In this document: piece by piece, positions 1-7,781 of the stretch
Layout: each line of letters opens with the position of its first letter
Numbering within the stretch: position 1 is the first letter of the stretch
Assembly: GCF_025751575.1 (NCBI RefSeq)
Contig: NZ_JAOWLA010000007.1
Coordinates: 1-64,000 of the forward strand
Direction: 5' to 3'
DNA length: 64,000 nucleotides
From: Albidovulum sediminicola
Lineage (GTDB): Bacteria > Pseudomonadota > Alphaproteobacteria > Rhodobacterales > Rhodobacteraceae
Notes under the pieces: generated by a model
The model's input: only the letters and a program-made list of their open reading frames with translations
What the model was told of the DNA's origin: nothing
The model's database searches: none
Program-made: the position numbers and the translations under genes

Positions 1-64
1 CGCCTGCCTCATGCTCGGCCAGAATGCCGATGATCTGCTCGTCGCTGTATCTCGTTCGCTTCAT
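1..64 (-). CDS. IS3-family transposase OrfA, N-terminal fragment (window edge)
   Basis: Reading leftward from an ATG at 64-62, the visible residues are MKRTRYSDEQIIGILAEHEA. This is the typical N-terminus of OrfA of IS3-family elements, the small helix-turn-helix protein that is normally joined to the DDE-domain OrfB by a programmed frameshift. Only about 21 codons are in the window. The upstream GGGACGG may serve as ribosome binding site. The family call rests on this opening motif and on the terminal sequence just upstream. Confidence 0.8.
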   Translation of the reverse strand, partial: MKRTRYSDEQIIGILAEHEAG

Positions 65-127
65 CGTCCGTCCCTTCGTTGGGTCGGACTCTAATCGCAG
101 GTGGAGGAAAAATCCCGTGGCAGGTCA
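1..127 (-). mobile_element. IS3-family insertion sequence, left end (runs off the window)
   Basis: The segment carries the start of a transposase OrfA plus an upstream end that reads TGACCTGCCACGGGATTTTT on the minus strand, which has the look of an IS3-family terminal inverted repeat. The boundary near 127 is inferred from where the neighbouring gene loses its reading frame: its stop codon is the first three bases of the element. The other end of the element lies outside the window, so neither the paired inverted repeat nor a target duplication can be seen. Confidence 0.75.
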
Positions 128-1267
128 GACGGTAATCAGTATCTCCGCCTCGATGAACTGAAGAGGTAGAGTCAGGCAAGGCGAACCGTCGAGGAACGGC
201 ATGACCTCGAAAACCGCTGGAAGCAGATCGTTCACGCTGACGTTGCCCAAGCCGTACTTTGCTCTGAACGTGACGCCGTCCTGCTGTCTCGGGAATCTGC
301 CAGGGCGTCCACCAGGCGCATGGATCATGCACTGCACCAGGTTCTTCGCGGCTTTGCGAAGCTCCGGCGTCTGGACCCAGCTGATCGCGGCATAGGGGTC
401 TTTAGGCAGCCTCTGGGGGTGCCGATACAGTGCTGCCAGGATGGCCACATGGGACGCCTTCAGGTCGATTTCGCAGACCGGTTCCCCATCGATGGTGCAG
501 CACAGCCTGTCTGCCTCGGGAAGGTTCTGGTAGTCGGCATAGAGACGCCCCCCATTGTTAAGGTCCCCGTTGAAGATGCGGCGCAACGTCGTCTCCACGG
601 GCGTCCCCGAGGCATCGGCAAGTGTGTGCCTGGACAGGTGATCGTTGAGGCGTAGGACGGTCTGCTGATGATACCGAACGGCTTCTGATGGGAAGTCGCT
701 CAGTGGCAGACGTTCCTTCTTGAACGCCCCCCAATGGTCCTTCTTTGGCTCGCGCACCTCTATCGGATGGGGCCTTGCGCGTTTGAAGCGCAGTTGCCCT
801 TTCCAGCCCTCTAGACGGGCCTGGAATGCGTCTGAACACCGGTAGACGGTGCCCATACCCCTGCGGGGACCTGCCACCTTCAGCATGTGTCCGCTGCCGA
901 GCAAGGCCTCGGTGATCGTGCGGGCTGCCTTGTATCCGCAGGGCGTATCGGTCCAGCGATGGCGGTCCATAAGGACCCCGAACCGCTCCACCTCGCTGAC
1001 GGCACGGAGGAACGAGGCCATGAAGCAGATCTGCTTCTCGATCTCCCGTACCGCTCGCCGGTTTGCTTTGGGGGTTCCTCTTGGGTCTCGCTGGGACTGT
1101 CCGGGCTTCGTCAGAATGCCGATCTCATCGAGTACTTCGAGAATGATCGTGCGGGTCACTTCGTCTGCTGCTGTATGCTCTCCGTTGACGAAGAGCTCTG
1201 CCTTGATCGAGCGCGTGTGACGCGCAGACGGAAGCGGCTGGGTGCCGCAAAGGACGTGGTGGAACAT
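125..1267 (-). pseudogene. Plasmid/phage-type hypothetical protein, possibly polymerase-like, C-terminus cut off by the IS3 element
   Basis: An open frame of 380 residues starts at ATG 1267 behind an AGGAG and ends at a TGA supplied by the tip of the adjacent insertion sequence, so the natural C-terminus is missing. The central part has a GGRLYADYQ motif, then an IDGEPVCEIDLKASH stretch, then a basic segment. I associate this arrangement with proteins on phages and integrative elements, and it vaguely recalls the acidic palm motif of family A or single-subunit polymerases. That functional link is inference only. Earlier in-frame starts up to 1453 lack a ribosome binding site and have no protein-like character. 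Neighbours are mobile-element debris, which fits a mobile origin. Confidence 0.55.
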
Positions 1268-1840
1268 GGCGGGTCTCCTGTGGATCGGACCCTCTGACTG
1301 ACGCCGTGCTACAGGTGCTCGGTTGTCGCTCAGGGTCAGATACGCACAGAAGATCACCCTCCAGGGGTGGCAGAGGAGCGAGGCCCCCAACCGGCGAAAA
1401 AACAGGGGCACGCGTTTGTCTCGAGGAACAGCGACGGAGCCAAAGCCCCACATCTACCGCAGACCCCAAAAACTGCTGGCGATCTACGACGGGATGTCTC
1501 CACGCGCGAACGTCGAAATTCCCCCGTGGGGGCACCCAAACGCCCCCCCACGTTACATCAGCGCGGGCGATCCCAGCGCGACGGAGACGGAGACCAAACC
1601 CAATCGCACCGGCAGGAACCCACGGTGGCCGTCCGCCTCCACCGGGCCCCGTAGGACAAATCGTAGGACAAAACGCGCGTGTTGACCGCGACTCTAGCCC
1701 TTTGCTATCCCTTGTTTTACTGAGGCCATCAACGGCGAAGGTGCCTGTAACGGGAACACAACCCAGGCTCTGGGCACCACTCCCACCGCCAAGCCACTGA
1801 ATAGCCTCAGCTTTGTCCTTGGATAGAGCGAGCGTAGAAC
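1268..1840. other. Intergenic stretch with no supported gene
   Basis: This stretch lies between the start of the truncated plasmid/phage-type gene and the decayed recombinase. Several frames are open for 60 to 160 codons but they overlap on both strands, lack ribosome binding sites and have low-complexity proline/arginine-rich translations typical of GC-rich noncoding DNA. It probably contains the promoter of the minus-strand gene. I see no RNA gene, terminator or repeat that I would defend. Confidence 0.5.
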
Positions 1841-2095
1841 ATGGCGGAGAACAAATCTGCACCCCACTCATTTGTGAAGGACGGGGTCTACTAGTTCGTC
1901 AGCCGGATTCCGAACGACCTTCGGCACTCCGACACGTCCCCAAAAATCTCTTACTCGGCGCGAACGCGGTCGGTGACAGTGGCAACTTCACCCGCCATCC
2001 GAGCTGCGCAGAAGCGCGACGAGTAATGGTATCACCTTAGGATCGACGACAGCGATCTGCCGGGGAGGCGCCTTGGCGCTTGCCGGGTGAATGCA
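1841..2095 (+). pseudogene. Tyrosine recombinase/integrase remnant (DUF6538-type N-terminus)
   Basis: From ATG 1841 the translation reads MAENKSAPHSFVKDGVY, a TAG stop (1892), FVSRIPNDLRHSDTSPKISY, then a further stretch to a TAA (2024) followed by WYHLRIDDSDLPGRRL. Ignoring the two stops, this follows the N-terminal arm-binding region (DUF6538 type: a VYYFVRRVP-like motif, a DLR motif, a SPKISYSLRT-like motif) of phage and island integrases. The catalytic domain is absent. It marks an old integration event next to the IS3 element. The right limit is approximate. Confidence 0.7.
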
Positions 2096-2463
2096 GCGCA
2101 TTTCCGCCCCTCGCCGCCATGTCTTCGGCATCTGGCGCTTGGTTCGGGCCCGTGCCCCAGAGCCAAGCGCAATCGAGAAAACTATTTTCATGGATTCACC
2201 GAGGCGTGGCGCGATCGCTGACATATGCCATAAATATATGGCTGTTATAGGTATCCCGTCTTGCCGGATCCGCGCGGAGTTAGTGCTTTTGGGGCATCAT
2301 TGGGAAAAATGAAGAAAATAATTTACAAAATCGAAGGTCCCGCTATAGCTTGTGGAAGTGTTCCGGAATCACCCGGGCCCCGGATGTCGGAAGAGGAGCC
2401 GGCGGGGCCTCGCGGGCGGGCACTTCGCTCGACGGCTGGCCGTCGCAACTCAGGGAGAGAGAA
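2096..2463 (+). promoter_or_regulatory. Upstream region of the sugar ABC transporter operon
   Basis: This 368-bp region holds no convincing gene. A palindrome GCCATA-N4-TATGGC lies at 2227-2242. An AT-rich segment at 2305-2350 contains TTTACA and, 16 bp further on, TATAGC, a reasonable sigma-70-like promoter for the binding-protein gene. The same segment reads TGAAGAAAATAATTTACA, loosely palindromic, and may be bound by the RpiR-type regulator of the locus. A longer interrupted inverted repeat (GCGCTTGG/CCAAGCGC) lies at 2135-2170. All functional roles here are inferred. Confidence 0.4.
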
Positions 2464-3990
2464 ATGTTCTACAGACCCAAGACCGCGCAGGCTACGCGCA
2501 TCAGCCGCCGCCGGTTCCTCGAACTTGGCGGCTACGGCGCCACCATGCTGGGCACCGGATCTCTGGCCGTCGGCCTGAACTCCACGATCATGTCCACGCC
2601 CGTCCAGGCGGCTTCCTCGGACGAGGCGAAGTGGAAGCAGTACGCCGGCTCGAAGCTGACCTTCCTGTCGGAGAACACGCCCCCGTCCTTCGCGATCCGC
2701 GACAACATCAAGGCCTTCTACGATCTGACCGGGATCGAGGTCGAGATCCTGACCGACGACCTGCCGGTCGTGCAGCAGAAATGCGGGATCGACCTGCGCT
2801 CGGGCAAGTCGGACTACACGCTGCAATACGTCCAGGACAAGCCGATCGGTTCGCCCTTCGCCGACTTCTACGTCGACCTGTCGAAGATGTTCGGCGACGA
2901 GACCCTGCCGCAGGACATGGAAGGCTACGGCGACGACGCCTGGTTCGAGAACTTCCTGTCGGCCTGCGGCCGCTTCTACTCGGGCGAGAAGATCATCGCG
3001 CTGCCCTATGACGCGGCGATCGCGGTCACGTTCTTCCGCCAGGACCTGTTCGAGAAGCACACCAAGGACTTCGAGGCCGAATATGGCTACCGGCTGGAAT
3101 ACAATGCCGACAGCACCTGGAAGAACGTCCTCGACATCGCGACCTTCTTCAAGAAGCTGAAGGAAGGCGGCGCGGATGTGCCCTACGGCTACGCGCAGCA
3201 CCAGGGCAGCTTCGCCTGGACGACGCAGCTTGACATCCAGCGCATGATGTTCGCCCACGGCCGCTGGATCGACTTCAACATCGACGACAAGATCGGCTCG
3301 AAAGAGCCTGGGCCGACGAACTGGGGCGATGCCCAGTCGGTCCTGATGCTGGAGAAGTTCAAGGCGCTGGCCGATGTGTCGCACCCGGACAACCTCGCCA
3401 ACGGCACGCTGGAGCTGAACACCGTCTACCAGTCGGGCAACATCGCGATGCAGGTCCAGTACCACGAATTCGCGGCCTCGGTCGAAGATGCGAACACCTC
3501 GGTCGCCGCGGGCGGCAAGACCGCCTACGCGCCCTGCCCGAAGGGGGAGGCGGACTGGATCCTCAACGGCGGTCCGGCGGTCAACGGCACGAACTGCGGC
3601 ATCGGCGGCATCGGCATCAACGCCAACGCCCCTGAAGAGCTTCAGCGCGCGGCCTACCTCTTCGCGATCTGGTCGACCTCCAAGAACATCCAGTACGATG
3701 TTCTCAAGGGTCTGGGCGGCACGCCGACCCGCAAGTCGGTTCTCGAGATCCCGGAAGTGCAGGCGGCGCAGCAGCGTCCGAGCGCGATGCCCAACGCGCT
3801 GACCTTCGATGCGGTCTACAACTACGGCATCAAGGACCCGAACTTCGTGCTTGGCCCGAAGATCCCGGAGGCGAACGAGTATCACTCGATCATCGCGTCC
3901 GAGACGCAGCGGATGCTGTCGGGCGACATGAGCCCGGAAGAGACCGCAGCCTCGCTGAAGTCGCAACTCGACGATCTCAACGAAGCCTGA
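2464..3990 (+). CDS. ABC transporter substrate-binding protein (family 1, carbohydrate), Tat-exported
   Basis: A 508-residue periplasmic solute-binding protein, first gene of a carbohydrate ABC transporter operon. The start at 2464 is chosen because GGGAGAGAGA lies directly upstream and the protein then begins with a twin-arginine signal peptide (SRRRFLEL at about residues 14-21, a hydrophobic stretch, and probable cleavage after PVQAA near residue 50). Length and the mixed aromatic-rich mature region fit family 1 extracellular binding proteins for sugars or polyols. Tat export implies folding in the cytoplasm before secretion. Two permeases and an ATPase follow in the same direction. The ligand cannot be told from sequence. 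Confidence 0.88.
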   Translation: MFYRPKTAQATRISRRRFLELGGYGATMLGTGSLAVGLNSTIMSTPVQAASSDEAKWKQYAGSKLTFLSENTPPSFAIRDNIKAFYDLTGIEVEILTDDLPVVQQKCGIDLRSGKSDYTLQYVQDKPIGSPFADFYVDLSKMFGDETLPQDMEGYGDDAWFENFLSACGRFYSGEKIIALPYDAAIAVTFFRQDLFEKHTKDFEAEYGYRLEYNADSTWKNVLDIATFFKKLKEGGADVPYGYAQHQGSFAWTTQLDIQRMMFAHGRWIDFNIDDKIGSKEPGPTNWGDAQSVLMLEKFKALADVSHPDNLANGTLELNTVYQSGNIAMQVQYHEFAASVEDANTSVAAGGKTAYAPCPKGEADWILNGGPAVNGTNCGIGGIGINANAPEELQRAAYLFAIWSTSKNIQYDVLKGLGGTPTRKSVLEIPEVQAAQQRPSAMPNALTFDAVYNYGIKDPNFVLGPKIPEANEYHSIIASETQRMLSGDMSPEETAASLKSQLDDLNEA

Positions 3991-4003
3991 GGCTGTCACG
4001 AGC

Positions 4004-4027
4004 CGGCAGCCCCAAAGGGGGCTGCCG
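4004..4027 (+). terminator. Intercistronic hairpin after the binding-protein gene
   Basis: CGGCAGCCCC pairs with GGGGCTGCCG around a four-base loop, 14 bp after the stop codon of the binding-protein gene. There is no following T-run. Such hairpins between a binding protein and its permeases usually stabilise the upstream mRNA or cause partial termination, giving more binding protein than permease. That role here is inferred. Confidence 0.6.
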
Positions 4028-4096
4028 CACCTCACCCCTTCCTGAAGCCGTCCCCCGGGCCTGCTTGCCGGCCTGAATCAAGGAGCGACGACCGAC

Positions 4097-5095
4097 ATGA
4101 CCGACGTGTCCCCCATTTCCGCCAACCCGCGTGAGGTCGCCGCGCAGATTTTCCGCGCTCGGGCGCACTCCGCCGAGGTCGAGGCCCGCCCGCAAAGCGA
4201 GATCACGAACAAGCCGCGCAGCTTCAACCCGCCGATGCCAAAACGGTACTACTATTACCTCATGGCGCCGGCGATCGCGATCCTCGCCTTCATCTCGCTC
4301 TACCCGTTCTTCTGGCTGATCGTCATGTCCTTGCAGGACGTCGATATCGGCGGCGGCGAATGGGTGGGCTTCAAGAACTATGTGAAGCTCTTCTCGGACG
4401 GCCGCTTCCTGGACGGCTGGTGGCTTCTGGCGCAATACAGCGTCATGTGTCTGGGGCTTCAGGTCGGACTGGGTGTCCTGCTGGCGGTCGTCGTCAACAG
4501 CTCCAAATACGAAAAATACCTGGTCACCGCGCTTTTGATGCCGATGATGATGGCGCCCGCCGTCGCCGGTCTGTTGTGGCTCTTCCTCTACAACGGCACC
4601 TTCGGCTGGTATCACTGGATCCTGCAAAGCGCGGGCATCCTCGACAACGCCTCGATCCTGGCCAGCGCCAACACCGCGATGTATGCCATCGTCCTCGTCG
4701 ATGTCTGGCAGTGGACGCCGCTGATCACGATCATCGCCCTTGCCGGTCTGAAGCGCGTGCCGCGTGACCAGCTTGAAGCCAACATGGTCGATGGCGCCTC
4801 GCCGCTGCGCAACTTCTTCGCGATCACGATGCCGAACCTTTACCCGGTCCTGCTGATCGCCGTGCTGCTGCGCTTCATGGACAACTTCCGCTTCATCGAC
4901 TCCGTCCTCGTCCTGACGGGCGGCGGGCCGGGCAGCGCGACCAAGATCCTGCCGGTCTACCTTTTTGAAGTGGCCTTCAAGTTCTTCAAGCTTGGCCGGG
5001 GTGCCGCGATCGCGCTGACGCTGCTCATCGTCACCATCATCCTGGGCAAGCTTCTTGTCCGCGTCTTCGAAAAACCCCAGAACGAGAAGGGCTGA
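4097..5095 (+). CDS. Sugar ABC transporter permease (first)
   Basis: A 332-residue inner-membrane permease. It has a cytoplasmic N-terminal extension of about 45 residues, about six hydrophobic segments, and the EAA loop near residues 230-250 (ANMVDGASPLRNFF...MPNL) that contacts the ATPase. It belongs to the MalF/UgpA-like binding-protein-dependent transport family and should pair with the next gene. AAGGAGCG lies 12 bp upstream of the ATG. It follows the binding-protein gene after a 106-bp gap containing a hairpin, and is followed by the second permease after only 5 bp. Confidence 0.88.
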   Translation: MTDVSPISANPREVAAQIFRARAHSAEVEARPQSEITNKPRSFNPPMPKRYYYYLMAPAIAILAFISLYPFFWLIVMSLQDVDIGGGEWVGFKNYVKLFSDGRFLDGWWLLAQYSVMCLGLQVGLGVLLAVVVNSSKYEKYLVTALLMPMMMAPAVAGLLWLFLYNGTFGWYHWILQSAGILDNASILASANTAMYAIVLVDVWQWTPLITIIALAGLKRVPRDQLEANMVDGASPLRNFFAITMPNLYPVLLIAVLLRFMDNFRFIDSVLVLTGGGPGSATKILPVYLFEVAFKFFKLGRGAAIALTLLIVTIILGKLLVRVFEKPQNEKG

Positions 5096-5100
5096 TCAGC

Positions 5101-5979
5101 ATGGCATCCCGTGACGTCGTTTCCTACGATACCCCGCTTTCGCGCGCCCTGAAGGTTCTGGCCGGTCTGTTCCTTGCCCTCTACCTGGTCTGGACGCTTC
5201 TGCCCTTCTTCGTGATGTTCGTTTCGTCCTTCAAGGACCTGCTGGAGGCCTTCAAGCTTCCGGCGGTCGGGGACTGGGCGGGGATCACCGTGTTCTTCGA
5301 GTTCACGCCGACTTTCAAGCACTACACCTCGCTCTTCACCGAGAACAGCTTCGGGACCTACATCCTGAACAGCCTGATCGCGGCGGGCGGCTCGGCGGTC
5401 ATCTCGGTGATCTTCGGATCGCTGGCCGCCTATTCGCTCAGCCGGGTGGATTTCCGCGGCAAGCAGGATCTGTTCTTCTGGATCATCTCGACCCGGATGG
5501 CGCCGGTGGTGGCGGTGATGGTGCCCCTTTACGCGATCTTCCGCAGCCTGGACCTCGTGGGGACGCTTCCCGGTCTGATCCTGGCCTACACGACCTTCAA
5601 CCTGCCCTTCGCGATCTGGATCCTGAAAGGCTTCTTCGACAACGTGCCCTTCGCGATCGAGGAAGCGCAGATGGTGGACGGCTCGACCCGGTTCCAGGCG
5701 TTCCGGTCGATCCTGCCGCTCGTCGCGCCGGGTATCGGGGCCTTCGTGGTGCTCTGCATCCTCTTTGCCTGGAACGACTTCCTTTTCGCCGCCATCATCG
5801 GCTCCGGCGGGGCGAAGACGCTGCCGGTCGCGACCCGCGAACTGGTCCAGCCGCAGAACATCCAGTGGGGCTCGATCATGGCGGCAGGCGTGGTGACCAC
5901 GGCCCCCATGATGCTCCTCGGCCTTGTGATCCGCAAATACCTGGTGACCGGCCTGACGATGGGCGCAGTCAAGGAATGA
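5101..5979 (+). CDS. Sugar ABC transporter permease (second)
   Basis: A 292-residue permease of the MalG/UgpE type with six predicted membrane segments and an EAA loop (AQMVDGSTRFQAFRSILPLV). It is the partner of the preceding permease and the two form the membrane channel. The 5-bp spacing and the GAAGGGCTGATCAGC stretch before the ATG indicate translational coupling. The ATPase gene follows after 59 bp. Confidence 0.88.
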   Translation: MASRDVVSYDTPLSRALKVLAGLFLALYLVWTLLPFFVMFVSSFKDLLEAFKLPAVGDWAGITVFFEFTPTFKHYTSLFTENSFGTYILNSLIAAGGSAVISVIFGSLAAYSLSRVDFRGKQDLFFWIISTRMAPVVAVMVPLYAIFRSLDLVGTLPGLILAYTTFNLPFAIWILKGFFDNVPFAIEEAQMVDGSTRFQAFRSILPLVAPGIGAFVVLCILFAWNDFLFAAIIGSGGAKTLPVATRELVQPQNIQWGSIMAAGVVTTAPMMLLGLVIRKYLVTGLTMGAVKE

Positions 5980-6038
5980 ACCGGGCGGTGCGCCAAGCGG
6001 CGCGCGCCCAGACCAACCCCCTTGGGAGGAATTGAGAC

Positions 6039-7133
6039 ATGGCGACGGTAACCATCAAGAACGTCTGGAAGTACTACGGCGAGACGCCCGCCGTTAAGGA
6101 CCTCAACATCACCTGCCCGGACGGCAGCTTCGTGTCGATCCTCGGCCCCTCGGGCTGCGGCAAATCCTCGACGATGCGGATGCTGGCGGGGCTGGAGCAC
6201 ATCAGCGCGGGCGACATCCTGTTCGACGACCAGCGGGTCAACGATCTGGCACCGAAGGACCGCGACGTCGCGATGGTGTTCGAAAACTACGCGCTCTACC
6301 CGCACAAGACGGTCTATGAGAACATCGCGAACCCGCTGCGCCTGCGCAAGGCGAGCGAGGACACGATCAAGGCGCGCGTGACTGGGGCGGCGAAGCTGCT
6401 TGAAATCTCTCACCTTCTAGAGCGCCGCCCGCACGAGCTTTCGGGCGGCCAGAAGCAGCGTGTGGCGATCGGTCGGGCCATCGTCCGCGAACCGAAGCTC
6501 TTCCTCTTCGACGAGCCGATCGCGCACCTCGACGCAAAGCTGCGCGCCCATATGCGCGGCGAGATCAAGCATCTTCAGCGCTCGCTCGGCACCACGATGA
6601 TCTACGTCACCCACGACCAGTTGGAGGCGCTGTCGATGGCCGACTACATCGCGGTCATGCATGACGGCGAGTTGCAGCAGTGGGGCACACCGGCCGAGAT
6701 CTTCAACCATCCGGTCAACGCCTGGGTCGCGGGCTTCGTCGGTGAACCGGCGATGAACTTCCTGACCTGCGACATCAAGGGGCAGGGCGACGATGTTCTT
6801 CTGCGCCACAGCAACTTCGAGATCCCGCTGCTGCCGGGCCAGGTGCGCCAGCTCAACGGCGCGGCGCAGGCCGGGACCGCGCGGATGGGCGTGCGCCCGG
6901 ACGCGCTGTCGATCAGCATGACACGGCCCGACGAGGCTGCGATGCAGGGCGAGATCTTCGTCAACGAGCTTCTGGGCGGCGATATGCTGGTCGAGGTCCA
7001 GCTGGACGACTGCCGCATCCGGGTCAAGACGACGCCGGAGTTCGAGGGCAAGCCGGGCGAGAACTGCTTCCTCTCGGTCAACCGCGACAAATGGCACGTC
7101 TTCGACGCGGGCGACGGGCATGCCTACTTCTGA
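6039..7133 (+). CDS. Sugar ABC transporter ATP-binding protein with a Q-loop Gln-to-Glu change
   Basis: A 364-residue ATPase that energises the transporter. Walker A is GPSGCGKSS (about residues 32-40), the signature is LSGGQKQR, Walker B is LFLFDEP, and a C-terminal TOBE/MalK-type regulatory region follows residue 235. The Q-loop, usually VFQ(N/S)YALYPH, reads VFENYALYPH, so the conserved glutamine is a glutamate. The D-loop reads DEPIAHLDAKLR instead of the usual SNLD form. Only one ATPase gene is present, so it must form a homodimer unless another is encoded elsewhere. GGGAGGAATTGAGAC precedes the ATG. Confidence 0.9.
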   Translation: MATVTIKNVWKYYGETPAVKDLNITCPDGSFVSILGPSGCGKSSTMRMLAGLEHISAGDILFDDQRVNDLAPKDRDVAMVFENYALYPHKTVYENIANPLRLRKASEDTIKARVTGAAKLLEISHLLERRPHELSGGQKQRVAIGRAIVREPKLFLFDEPIAHLDAKLRAHMRGEIKHLQRSLGTTMIYVTHDQLEALSMADYIAVMHDGELQQWGTPAEIFNHPVNAWVAGFVGEPAMNFLTCDIKGQGDDVLLRHSNFEIPLLPGQVRQLNGAAQAGTARMGVRPDALSISMTRPDEAAMQGEIFVNELLGGDMLVEVQLDDCRIRVKTTPEFEGKPGENCFLSVNRDKWHVFDAGDGHAYF

Positions 7134-7764
7134 GGCCATCGCCGCCAGGGTGGGCCGCGAGGCCCCCTATGAGGAGGCGCTAGACGCCTTCCTGGCGGCG
7201 CATGTGCCTTCGCGCGGGGCGGCCGGCCTGGTTCAGGCCTACCGCGCGGTGCAGGCGATGCCCTACTTCTCCGGCCTCGATCGGACGCCGCAGGCGGCGC
7301 TTCGGGACGGGCGCGGGGCCTGCACGGCCAAACATCTGGTTTTGCGCGATCTCTTGCGGCGCCTGGGTCATCCGGCGGACGTGGAGATTGTCGAGGGGGA
7401 TTTTGCCTCCGGCGTCCCGGTGCATCCCTCGATGCCCGATGCACTCATGACGATGATCCGGGACGAGGGCGTCACGGATTTCCACTGCCGGGTGCGGGTC
7501 GGGGGTCAGGCGCTTGATGCAACCTGGCCTCTCGACCTTCTCCGTTGGGGCTTTCCGGCCGACACAGATTGGGACGGACAAGGCGATACGAAACAGGCTA
7601 TCGAACGGGTGGTCGTCCGGTCGGTGGAGGAGGACGTTCTGGGCGCAAAGGCCCGGCTCTTGGCGGGATTGTCAGAGGAGGCAACCCGACGCCGCGCCGA
7701 GTTCCTTGCGCTTCTATCGAATTGGCTCGCGGATCTGCCGTGGCCGGAAGAAGAAACGATCTGA
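7120..7764 (+). CDS. Transglutaminase-like superfamily protein
   Basis: A 214-residue protein whose ATG overlaps the end of the ATPase gene by 14 bp, indicating coupled translation. A cysteine in GRGACTAKH (about residue 68), a histidine in DFHCRV (about residue 121) and an aspartate in ALDATWP (about residue 133) match the Cys-His-Asp order of the transglutaminase/papain-like fold. No signal peptide is visible, so it should be cytoplasmic. It may hydrolyse or transfer amide bonds. Its job beside a sugar transporter is unknown. Confidence 0.6.
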   Translation: MPTSEAIAARVGREAPYEEALDAFLAAHVPSRGAAGLVQAYRAVQAMPYFSGLDRTPQAALRDGRGACTAKHLVLRDLLRRLGHPADVEIVEGDFASGVPVHPSMPDALMTMIRDEGVTDFHCRVRVGGQALDATWPLDLLRWGFPADTDWDGQGDTKQAIERVVVRSVEEDVLGAKARLLAGLSEEATRRRAEFLALLSNWLADLPWPEEETI

Positions 7765-7781
7765 CGACGGGGGAGGAAAAC

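Noticed and set aside
2323-4035. Long antisense open frame opposite the binding-protein gene (and similar ones opposite 7506-9995, 52999-54894 and 57375-59222)
   Set aside because: Each lies on the complement of a gene with clear domains and shows the Arg/Val/Asp/His-rich translation typical of antisense frames in high-GC DNA. No ribosome binding sites or motifs.
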